From assembly GCA_050184225.1 (NCBI GenBank), contig JBFXAN010000137.1:1-17438 (forward strand): DNA of 17,438 nucleotides, read 5' to 3'. The notes under the pieces were generated by a model. It had not been told where the DNA came from. It was given only the letters and a program-made list of their open reading frames with translations, and did not search any database. The stretch is from JBFXAN01 sp050184225. Its GTDB lineage: Bacteria > Chloroflexota > Dehalococcoidia > CAUJGQ01. Below, piece after piece: positions 7,073 to 13,465 of the stretch; the stretch's first letter is position 1, and every line of letters begins with the position of its first letter. Both the position numbers and the translations under genes were made by a program.

Positions 7073-7525
7073 ATGGACGAGCTTACAGAGCTCCAGGCGG
7101 AACTGGTGGGTGCCCGAGCAGACGTGGAACGACTGACGGAGGACGTGGCGGACCGCGAAGCCCGGGTGCAGACGATGGTTGCAGAGATGGAGTCGCTGCG
7201 TCGTGGCGTGGAGGTCGCGCGCGCCGAGGCGATCCAGGTCCGCGAATCGGCGCAGGAGGAGTCACGCCGGCTGACGGAGCGATACCGCACCGTCCTGCTC
7301 CAGGCGTTGCCCGATGTGCCAGCGGACTTGATCCGTGGCGAGAGTCTAGATGACCTCGATCGCGCGGCGGCGCTGGCGCGGGAGATGACCTCCTGGGCGC
7401 GTGACCAGCTGCAGACGGCGGCGGCGGCGCGGATTCCCGCCGGCAGCCCCACGCGTGGAGCTCCCGACTTCGGATCGCTGTCGCCGGCCGAAAAAATCCG
7501 GATGGGCATCAGCGAGCGGACGTGA
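7073..7525 (+). CDS. Phage scaffold-like coiled-coil protein
   Basis: This 150-aa protein is not matched to a named family with certainty. Residues 1-72 are a continuous charged heptad-type coiled coil (MDELTELQAELVGARADVER), and the C-terminus SLSPAEKIRMGISERT (135-150) resembles short capsid-binding tails of phage scaffolding proteins. Its place directly before a major capsid gene is the usual place of a scaffold, which is the main support. ATG 7073 follows GGGAGG by five nt; GTG at 7070 is a poorer start. It is the first gene after the SOS-like promoter. Small size fits a scaffold; no protease motif is seen. Confidence 0.6.
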   Translation: MDELTELQAELVGARADVERLTEDVADREARVQTMVAEMESLRRGVEVARAEAIQVRESAQEESRRLTERYRTVLLQALPDVPADLIRGESLDDLDRAAALAREMTSWARDQLQTAAAARIPAGSPTRGAPDFGSLSPAEKIRMGISERT

Positions 7526-7530
7526 GGCGC

Positions 7531-7608
7531 GGCAATCGGGAGTCGGCAATCGGCAATGGGCAATCGTGAGTGCGGAATCCCATTGCCGACTGCCCACTGC
7601 CGATTGCC
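7531..7608. repeat. Inverted array of GGCAATC/GGCAATG heptamers, copy 1
   Basis: The left arm 7531-7560 and right arm 7579-7608 pair at 27 of 30 positions. Each arm is built from short units such as GGCAATCGGCAATGGG. The element fills the gap between the scaffold-like and capsid genes and is followed by CGACTGAAAGGAGCG, the leader of the capsid gene. Its sister copy lies in the next gap. Confidence 0.85.
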
Positions 7609-7632
7609 GGGAGCGACTGAAAGGAGCGACCA

Positions 7633-8517
7633 ATGGCCCTGACACTGACTGAGGCAGCGAAGCTTTCGAATGACGTCATGCTGAAGGGTGTGATCGAGAC
7701 GATCGTCAAAGATTCGCCGATCCTGCAGCAATTGCCGTTTATCGACCTGGTGGGCAACGCGCTCACCTACAACCGGGAGAACACATCCGCCGGCGCAACC
7801 TGGTATGCCGTCGGCGATACGTGGACGGAGGGAACGCCGACCTTCACGCAGGTGACGGCGACGCTCAAAATCCTCGGCGGCGATGCCGACGTCGATCAGT
7901 ATCTGGCGATGACGCGCTCGAACGTGCAGGATCTCGAAGCGGCGGTGGTCGAGCTCAAGGCGAAGGCCGTGCGCATGGAGTTCGAGGAGGTTTTCATCAA
8001 CGGTGATGGCACCAGCAACAAGCTCACCGGGATCAAGAGCGCGATCATTCCTGGTCAGACGATTTCGATGGGCACCAATGGGGCGGTTCTGACCCTGACC
8101 CGATTGGATGAGCTGATCGACACGGTCAAGCCGGGGCGGCCGAACCTGCTGCTGATGAGCAAGCGCACGCGCCGCGGTCTGACCAGTCTCGTCCGGTCGA
8201 GCGGCGCTTTTCTCGAGACGCACCAGACCGAGTTCGGCACCTTTCAGGAGTTCTACGCCGGCATCCCGATCGGCGTCTCCGACTACATCTCCGACGCGGA
8301 TACGCAGGGCAGTTCCAACAACGCCAGCCGGGTCTATGCGCTCACCTTCGGTGAAGGGGCGGTCGCCGGCCTGCAAGGTCCGGGCGGCCTTCAGGTGGAG
8401 CGGGTCGGCAATCTCGAAACCAAGGACGCGGTGCGCTGGCGGATCAAGTGGTACGTCGGCCTCGCCATCTTCAGCGACCTGAGCGCGGGGCAGTTGATCG
8501 GCGTGCTCCCGGTCTAG
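7633..8517 (+). CDS. HK97-fold phage major capsid protein
   Basis: This 294-aa protein has the layout of tailed-phage major capsid proteins: a helical N-arm (1-38), a probable E-loop region (41-75, with TYNRENTSAGATWYAVGDTW), the spine-helix end FEEVFINGDG (117-126), an A-domain core (LLLMSKRTRRGL, 172-183) and a beta-rich C-terminus (RWRIKWYVGLAIF, 268-280). Sequence of this type is annotated as major capsid protein in many siphophages. ATG 7633 follows AAGGAG by six nt. No maturation protease is nearby and there is no delta-domain, consistent with a separate scaffold. No cargo or encapsulin-type features are seen. The frame is intact, which argues against long neutral decay. Confidence 0.85.
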   Translation: MALTLTEAAKLSNDVMLKGVIETIVKDSPILQQLPFIDLVGNALTYNRENTSAGATWYAVGDTWTEGTPTFTQVTATLKILGGDADVDQYLAMTRSNVQDLEAAVVELKAKAVRMEFEEVFINGDGTSNKLTGIKSAIIPGQTISMGTNGAVLTLTRLDELIDTVKPGRPNLLLMSKRTRRGLTSLVRSSGAFLETHQTEFGTFQEFYAGIPIGVSDYISDADTQGSSNNASRVYALTFGEGAVAGLQGPGGLQVERVGNLETKDAVRWRIKWYVGLAIFSDLSAGQLIGVLPV

Positions 8518-8530
8518 ACCGGGAGCACGC
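8501..8530. repeat. Perfect 30-nt palindrome across the capsid stop codon
   Basis: The segment reads the same on both strands, centred on CTAG, with half-site GCGTGCTCCCGGTCT. The capsid TAG (8515-8517) lies at its centre. It can form a strong stem, although with no loop bases and no T-tract. It directly adjoins the heptamer repeat in the same gap. Confidence 0.85.
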
Positions 8531-8649
8531 GGCAATGGGCAATCGGCAGTGGGAGGTGCGTAGCGACCGTTGCCCGCATGTCTCGTACCGAAGTGCTGAC
8601 ATTTGTGCAGCAGTCAGTCCGTGCCCCCCACTGCCGATTGCCCATTGCC
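8531..8649. repeat. Inverted array of GGCAATC/GGCAATG heptamers, copy 2
   Basis: The arms 8531-8553 and 8627-8649 are perfect 23-bp reverse complements. One more heptamer unit follows on the right. The unit sequences match those of the copy at 7531-7608, but the spacer is longer (73 nt) and shares no obvious sequence with it. It ends just before GACTGAAAGGAGCG, the same leader as the capsid gene. Confidence 0.85.
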
Positions 8650-8679
8650 CATTGCCGCGTGACTGAAAGGAGCGCCCCC

Positions 8680-9315
8680 ATGCCTACGTTGACGGATTTT
8701 CGGAACCGGGTGAAGGCGACGCTGGGGATCTCGGGGTCGAGCGCGGAACGGGGGTTCGACGATCCGAGCCTGGATCAGCACATCCGCCAGGCGGTCGAGG
8801 AGTTCTCGGTCTACGTGCCGGTGGAGGCGACCGCCGACCTGACCGTGCTCGCCGGTGACCGCACGCTGAGTGCGGCCGGCCTCACCCGGCTGTTGCGCGT
8901 GGCAGCGGTGGAGCTGCCCGTGGGGCAGTGGCCCCGATCGTTGACCGACTTCGACCGCTGGCACACGACGCTGACGCTGGACATCGCGCCGCCGAGCGTG
9001 GACACGGCGGCGCGGGTGTACTACGAGCAGGGGCACCTCGTCGACGGTTCGGGCAGCACGATCGATCCGGCGCACGAGTACGTGATCGTCGAAGGGGCAT
9101 CGGCGCTGGCGTTGCTAGCACGGGTGGCCGGTGCGGCACAGACGCTGGAGACGGCGACGACCCAACCGCAGACGTATCAGCACTTGCGGCTGGCGCAGTC
9201 ACGCCTCGCTCGCTGGCGGGCGCAGCTTCGGCGTCTGGGCGGACGGCTGGTCCAGCGGCGGGTCTATGCGCCGTCGGCGTCGCCGCTGCAGAGATCAGTA
9301 GTGGCCGACGTGTGA
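8680..9315 (+). CDS. Phage head-tail connector-like protein
   Basis: This 211-aa protein begins MPTLTDFRNRVKATLGIS and has an early helical pair with DDPSLDQHIRQAVEEFSVYVP (27-47), a central beta-rich part (48-120) and a helical, arginine-rich C-terminal half (135-195). The N-terminal pattern of a short helix, an aspartate-rich turn and an all-helical repeat is typical of small head-completion/connector proteins, and its place just after the capsid gene agrees. The family could not be named exactly. ATG 8680 follows AAGGAG (8667-8672) by seven nt; an earlier in-frame ATG at 8578 lies within the repeat element and lacks a ribosome site. It is the last gene of the rightward unit. Confidence 0.55.
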   Translation: MPTLTDFRNRVKATLGISGSSAERGFDDPSLDQHIRQAVEEFSVYVPVEATADLTVLAGDRTLSAAGLTRLLRVAAVELPVGQWPRSLTDFDRWHTTLTLDIAPPSVDTAARVYYEQGHLVDGSGSTIDPAHEYVIVEGASALALLARVAGAAQTLETATTQPQTYQHLRLAQSRLARWRAQLRRLGGRLVQRRVYAPSASPLQRSVVADV

Positions 9316-9459
9316 GGGATGTGGTGTGACGGGAACCGAGGAGCGTCGTCGAGGTATGGCGAACCTCGCGCGATCGCGGGATGCGGACGTTTTGGTGGTG
9401 GCGTCGGCGCTGCCCGCCGATCCGCTCCTCGGTTCCCGTCACGCCGCATCCCTCACACG
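9309..9459. repeat. 37-bp inverted repeat overlapping the connector stop codon
   Basis: The arms 9309-9345 and 9423-9459 pair at 35 of 37 positions around a 77-nt spacer. The connector TGA (9313-9315) lies inside the left arm. The spacer contains a smaller hairpin (CGAGGT...ACCTCG) and CGCGATCGCG. A long stem of this type may terminate the rightward unit, or mark a small non-autonomous mobile element with long terminal repeats. No transposase is present. Confidence 0.8.
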
Positions 9460-9479
9460 CTGCATTCCCGCGATTGCGG

Positions 9480-9560
9480 CTGAACCTGGGAGCGCGGCCA
9501 TCCAGGCCGCATCTTCGTTCGATACCATGGCGACCAAGATGGCCGCGCTCCCAGGTTCAG
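9480..9560. repeat. 23-bp inverted repeat overlapping the dprA-like stop codon
   Basis: The arms 9480-9502 and 9538-9560 are perfect reverse complements (CTGAACCTGGGAGCGCGG core) around a 35-nt spacer. The dprA-like stop (9557-9559 on the minus strand) lies in the right arm. Elements with a CTGGGAGCGCGG core recur in Chloroflexota genomes as far as I recall. It sits between convergent units and could terminate both. Confidence 0.82.
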
Positions 9561-10801
9561 AAGAGTCGTTTCGGCGCCTGCCGGTAGCGAGGGGGACGGC
9601 CGGCCAGGCACTCCGCTCGACCGCCGTCCACCGCCCGCTGGAGCCATTTCCGGGCCTGCGACTTCTCGAGAACGAGGGTGTCAGCCACGCTCTGGACCGT
9701 TTGCGGTTCGAGCAGGAGCGATGCGAGTGCCGGCCAGACAAGTTCGAAGAGATCGGGTGGCGGCGAGGGATTGTCCGGCAGGGACACGGTTTGTGTATCC
9801 GGGGACGCCTGCCGCGTCCGCGTGCCGTTGACGGAGCGGGCGGTCGCTGAACGATCGAGGAGTCCGTCGAGCAGGCGCCCAGTCTCGGGTAGATCGTCGA
9901 GTGAGAGCGGTAAACCGCCGTGCTGGATCAACAGGTGATTGCCGGCGGGCGCATCGGGATCGTTTCGGACGTAGAGGGGTGTCCAGGTGTGCTTCAGGTT
10001 TTCGCTCGCGCCGGCCCAGGTGCCGCCCGACTCGGCGGCGCTCGACACAACGACCGCCGCACGGGCGAGTCCATAGATCAGCTTGTTCCGTGCCATCGCG
10101 TTGCCGACGGTGAATCCGGCCGCTGGATCGAACGGTGTGATGAGGGTGAGGTGTTGATCTCGAATGAACTGAGCGGTCTCGCTGTCGCGGAGTGTCCGCT
10201 GAAGGCTATCAGCTAGGACGCCGACCGCGGTGCCGCCCGCCTCCAACGCGCCGATCATGCTGACCCGGTCGGCGCCCTTCGCCCCACCGGATACGACCGT
10301 CACGCCATCGGCGGCACAGCGTGAACCGACGACGCGGGCAAAGGCTTCGCCGGCTGGTTCAAGGTCGCGCGATCCAACCAGGGCAATGGCGTCCTGGGAG
10401 AGCAAGTTCGCCGGCCCGGCGCCGAAGAGTACTGGTGGTGCAGAGTGACGGAGGCGCTCGCCGAGGGCGATCGGGTACGCTTCGTCGCTCTCGGTGACGA
10501 CCCAGATCCCGTATCCTGCGAGACGGTCGAGCTCGATAGCGATCTGGCCGCCACGGTCGAGCAGGCGGGCGATCCGTTCGGCGGATTCCGGTTTGATGTC
10601 GAGCGCGTGTTCGATCGTCGAGGCGCTTTCGCCGAGGAGGTCGCCCGGTCCTTGCCAAGGCGAAGGGCCTAGCTTCTCGATCAACGAACGCCAATTCGAC
10701 AGGGTGAGCGGCTTGGCCGTGTCCGGCTCATCACGCGGCAGCGCCATCGTGGAACACAAGAGCAGCGCGGCGAAACTGTCAGGGTGAAGGGCGGTGCTCA
10801 T
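9557..10801 (-). CDS. DprA-like DNA-processing protein
   Basis: This 414-aa protein follows the DprA plan: an N-terminal helical domain (about 35-95); YPIALGERLRHSAPPVLFGAG (109-129); a Rossmann-like core with LVGSRDLEPAGEAFA (141-155), VVSGGAKGADR (169-179), RNKLIYGLARAAVVV (238-252) and ESGGTWAGA (257-265); a linker rich in Ser/Thr/Pro (320-350); and a C-terminal winged helix (about 352-405). DprA binds ssDNA and loads RecA during transformation; divergent DprA-like proteins also act in anti-phage systems (for example ShosA). ATG 10801 is chosen because it lies seven nt after the RecQ stop, indicating coupling; a TTG-start form from 10840 would overlap RecQ. The chromosomal housekeeping dprA is normally elsewhere, so this is probably an extra, specialised copy. 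Confidence 0.85.
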   Translation of the reverse strand: MSTALHPDSFAALLLCSTMALPRDEPDTAKPLTLSNWRSLIEKLGPSPWQGPGDLLGESASTIEHALDIKPESAERIARLLDRGGQIAIELDRLAGYGIWVVTESDEAYPIALGERLRHSAPPVLFGAGPANLLSQDAIALVGSRDLEPAGEAFARVVGSRCAADGVTVVSGGAKGADRVSMIGALEAGGTAVGVLADSLQRTLRDSETAQFIRDQHLTLITPFDPAAGFTVGNAMARNKLIYGLARAAVVVSSAAESGGTWAGASENLKHTWTPLYVRNDPDAPAGNHLLIQHGGLPLSLDDLPETGRLLDGLLDRSATARSVNGTRTRQASPDTQTVSLPDNPSPPPDLFELVWPALASLLLEPQTVQSVADTLVLEKSQARKWLQRAVDGGRAECLAGRPPRYRQAPKRLF

Positions 10802-10808
10802 GATGCCG

Positions 10809-12941
10809 CTACTGATCGGAGCGGGCACGCGCGAGCGCAAACGGATACACCGTGCCGCATCCCGCTGCCCGAAGCAGCGCGCCGCAGAAGGTAAGGGTCC
10901 ATCCTGAATCCACTATATCATCGACCAAGAGGACCGGCCCTGGCCTTACGTCCGGTATGGCGACGGAGAAGACGTCGGCAATGTTCTTGAGCTGTTGCGC
11001 GCTGTTCGCCATCGTCTTTTGCTCCGGTGTCTCTCGTGTTTTGGTCAGGACCTGGAGGAACGACAGCCCGAGTGATGCGGCAAGCCGGTGCGCGAAATCA
11101 ACCAGCAGGGTGGGGTGCCGGAGCGATGGGACGGCGGCAACCCACATCGGCGGAGGCTGCGGCATCCATCGCTCGCGGACCAACGCGGCGGCCGCCTGGA
11201 CCAGCGCATCGCTGAACCGCCCATCGTGGTACTTGCCGGTCTTGACGAGCTGGCCCCATCCGGCATCGCCATAGATCGAGGGCACCTGTCCGCGTTGGTT
11301 ACGCGGATTCAGATTGATTCCGTTCCACGGGAAGAGCCCGCGGTCAGGCCATCGCCACTGTGGCTCGATCGGCCGCGCGGCGTTCTTGAGATAGCGCTCC
11401 GCCTCGGCGACATGCCGGGTGTCGATACTTGCCGAGACAACCGGCCCGGCACAATTGGCGCAGCGCCCGCACGGCGCGGCCATCGGATCGTTGAGGGCGC
11501 GTGCGATGAATTCCATGAGACAGCCGGGGTGCTCGACGAAGACCTGCATGTCTCGCAGTTCGTCAAACCGCAGCGATGTGACCAGGGACCAGCGGTCTTC
11601 GTCCGGATGCCAAGGATTGACGGTGCGAAAGTAGGTGCGGCCTTCGCGCTGAATTGCGCCATCGATCTCAAGCAGCGTCAGACACTGTGCGATGCGTCGA
11701 CGAGACAGATTGATGGACGGCTCAAGCGTCCGCGCCGCGATGGTGTCGTGCTTCTCGATCGCGGCGAGCACCTGGCGCATCGCCTCGATGTCGGGGAATG
11801 CGGAGCGGATGAAGAAGTCCTGGACCTCGTCGTCTTCCCGGCCGTTGAGCAGGATGGCGTAGGCATCGTCGACCGCCCGACCGGCGCGGCCGATCTGCTG
11901 ATAGTAGGCGACGACCGAGCCGGGCCGCTGGTAATGCACGACGAATCCCAGGTCCGGCTTGTCGAAGCCCATTCCCAGGGCAACCGTGGCGACGAGGCAC
12001 TTGACCTCGTTCCGCAGCAGTTGGTCTTCCAGCGCAACGCGCTCGTCGCTCGTGAGCCGAGCGTGATAGGCACGCGCATCGATGCGATGGCGCTGGAGCC
12101 ACTCGGCCACGCGCTCGCAGTCGGCGATGGTCAGGCAATAGATGATGCCGGAGCCGGGCAACGAGGGGAGGTGCTGCACGAGCCACGCCAGCCGCTGGGC
12201 CTGATCGTCGAGGCGCATCACCTGGATGCGGAGGGAGGGTCGAGCGAGCGGCCCGCGCTGGATCACCAGCGGCAAGGGCGGGCGTACTTTTCTTTGTCCT
12301 GTCAGCCACCAGGGGAGGCGTCGAGGACGTTGCGCCGGCGTCGGACGGCCGAGTTGTTCGGTGACGTCGTCAACGACACGATCATTGGCGGTCGCTGTGG
12401 TTGCCAGCACAGGGACCGTCGGCGGCAGGTTGTTGACGATGCGAATGACGCGCCGGTAGTCCGGCCGGAAGTCGTGCCCCCAGTCGGAGATGCAGTGTGT
12501 CTCGTCGACGACAAAGAGGCCGATACCCCGCCGGATAGCCGGCAGAGTCTGTGTTTGAAAGCGCTCGTTCGCCAGTCGTTCTGGCGAGACAAGGAGAATG
12601 TCGCAGGCATCGCGGCTCAGCGCGGCTTCGACGTTCTCCCAATCAGTTTGATTGCCGCTGTTCATGGTCAGCGCGCGGATACCGATCCGGTCAGCCATCT
12701 GCATCTGATTGCGCATGAGCGATAGGAGGGGGCTGATCAGGACGGTTGGACCAGCACCGCCGTCGCGCAGGAGCCGCGTGGCGAGGAAGTAGATCAGGCT
12801 CTTGCCCCAACCGGTCTTCTGTACGACGAGGACACGCGCGCGATCCTCGACGACCGCCTGGATCGCCTCCCACTGCCCGTCATGGAAGCGGGCGCCGGGG
12901 CCGAGCATGGACATGAGCAGCCGCTCTGCCTGCGATCGCAT
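10809..12941 (-). CDS. RecQ-type helicase fused to a C-terminal phosphoribosyltransferase domain
   Basis: This 710-aa protein has a RecQ helicase core: FHDGQWEAIQAV (19-30, motif 0), Walker A QKTGWGKS (41-48), DETH (146-149) with aromatic-rich loop CISDWGHDFRPDYR (150-163), TTAT (181-184) and motif VI QQIGRAGR (348-355). A winged-helix-like segment (about 385-440) precedes the four-cysteine zinc site C474-C491-C494-C497, whose spacing equals that of E. coli RecQ. The last 110 residues form a ComF-like PRTase ending in LLVDDIVDSGWTLT (671-684), the PRPP-binding loop. No HRDC domain is seen. The start has GAGG four nt upstream. It is followed by the dprA-like gene and preceded by lysis-type genes on the same strand. 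Probable role: unwinding or sensing DNA in a defence or DNA-processing complex (inference). Confidence 0.88.
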   Translation of the reverse strand: MRSQAERLLMSMLGPGARFHDGQWEAIQAVVEDRARVLVVQKTGWGKSLIYFLATRLLRDGGAGPTVLISPLLSLMRNQMQMADRIGIRALTMNSGNQTDWENVEAALSRDACDILLVSPERLANERFQTQTLPAIRRGIGLFVVDETHCISDWGHDFRPDYRRVIRIVNNLPPTVPVLATTATANDRVVDDVTEQLGRPTPAQRPRRLPWWLTGQRKVRPPLPLVIQRGPLARPSLRIQVMRLDDQAQRLAWLVQHLPSLPGSGIIYCLTIADCERVAEWLQRHRIDARAYHARLTSDERVALEDQLLRNEVKCLVATVALGMGFDKPDLGFVVHYQRPGSVVAYYQQIGRAGRAVDDAYAILLNGREDDEVQDFFIRSAFPDIEAMRQVLAAIEKHDTIAARTLEPSINLSRRRIAQCLTLLEIDGAIQREGRTYFRTVNPWHPDEDRWSLVTSLRFDELRDMQVFVEHPGCLMEFIARALNDPMAAPCGRCANCAGPVVSASIDTRHVAEAERYLKNAARPIEPQWRWPDRGLFPWNGINLNPRNQRGQVPSIYGDAGWGQLVKTGKYHDGRFSDALVQAAAALVRERWMPQPPPMWVAAVPSLRHPTLLVDFAHRLAASLGLSFLQVLTKTRETPEQKTMANSAQQLKNIADVFSVAIPDVRPGPVLLVDDIVDSGWTLTFCGALLRAAGCGTVYPFALARARSDQ

Positions 12942-12963
12942 GTTGCCTCGGCGCTCCGCAACG

Positions 12964-12997
12964 TATCTCCCGGATCGATTCGGCGATCCGAGAGATA
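12964..12997 (-). terminator. Hairpin after the holin-like gene
   Basis: The arms 12964-12977 and 12984-12997 pair at 13 of 14 positions around a 6-nt loop. It lies five nt past the stop of the holin-like gene and 23 nt before the RecQ start. No T-tract follows on the minus strand, so it may weaken rather than stop transcription from the lysis genes into recQ. Confidence 0.45.
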
Positions 12998-13001
12998 GAC
13001 A

Positions 13002-13232
13002 TCAGCGCGCTTCGTCGTCGGATGGTTCGGACGGACGCGACTGATTGGCGCGGACGCGTCCGAGGAGTTCCATACCGACCCAGCCGAGCGGGGCGGTGAG
13101 GCCGATGGCGAGCACCGGTGTGATTACGTCGCTTCGGGTGAGTGTGTCCGCCGTGAGGGCGAGGATCACCCCGCCGATGATTCCCGCCGCGAGGACATAC
13201 TGGTGAAATCGAGAGATCGGAAAGTTACTCAT
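13002..13232 (-). CDS. Small two-TM holin-like membrane protein
   Basis: This 76-aa protein has two membrane helices (about 11-28, YVLAAGIIGGVILALTA, and 36-57, VITPVLAIGLTAPLGWVGMEL) joined by a short polar turn, then a charged hydrophilic tail (58-76, ending SDDEAR). Size and layout fit small phage holins, and the upstream gene is an endolysin, the usual holin partner. Holin families are too diverse to name from sequence alone, and it might be another small membrane protein. The ribosome site is poor (GAG directly before ATG). A much longer frame in the same phase crosses the endolysin gene and is not credible. Confidence 0.5.
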   Translation of the reverse strand: MSNFPISRFHQYVLAAGIIGGVILALTADTLTRSDVITPVLAIGLTAPLGWVGMELLGRVRANQSRPSEPSDDEAR

Positions 13233-13296
13233 CTCGGGTAGTGTACGGAAGATTGCGAGGAACAAAGAAGATGGGTGGGGAATGTTGCGATGGCGT

Positions 13297-13458
13297 ACCT
13301 CTCCCCCGGCCCCTCCCCTCGCAGGGGAGGGGAGTCCTGATCGGGGTGGGGTGCCAGCGTCAGCCTCGTGATGGTCTGGCGGTGGCAAGGTCCAGGTTGG
13401 CACACCACGGTTCAGACAGGCTCCCCTCCCCTGCGAGGGGAGGGGCCGGGGGAGAGGT
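13297..13458. repeat. Perfect 38-bp inverted repeat (CTCCCCTCGCAGGGGAGGGG family)
   Basis: The arms 13297-13334 and 13421-13458 are perfect reverse complements around an 86-nt spacer, and each arm also contains its own hairpin (CTCCCCT...AGGGGAG). It fills the gap between the endolysin and holin-like genes, eight nt past the endolysin stop. A related single hairpin lies at 17334-17358. Elements like this are common dispersed repeats in high-GC genomes (from memory). Confidence 0.85.
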
Positions 13459-13465
13459 TTCGGTA

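Noticed and set aside
7633..8517. Capsid-fold protein as an encapsulin nanocompartment
   Set aside because: A scaffold-like gene before it and a connector-like gene after it fit phage head assembly; no cargo enzyme with a targeting peptide is adjacent.
7048..8535. A 495-aa minus-strand frame across the scaffold and capsid genes
   Set aside because: It is antisense to two genes with good ribosome sites and recognisable products, and it runs through the heptamer repeat.
7531..8649. GGCAATC-type repeats as a CRISPR array
   Set aside because: The units are short and degenerate, arranged as inverted arms, with no regular spacers and no cas genes.
8746..8757. A third GAAC-N4-GTTC match (GAACGGGGGTTC)
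   Set aside because: It lies inside the connector coding sequence, its GGGG centre does not fit the RNRY pattern of Gram-positive LexA boxes, and no promoter is near.
11088..12725. A 545-aa open frame on the plus strand
   Set aside because: It is the antisense shadow of the RecQ-PRTase gene; composition is high in Arg/Asp/Gly with no domain, while the minus-strand frame carries all helicase motifs.
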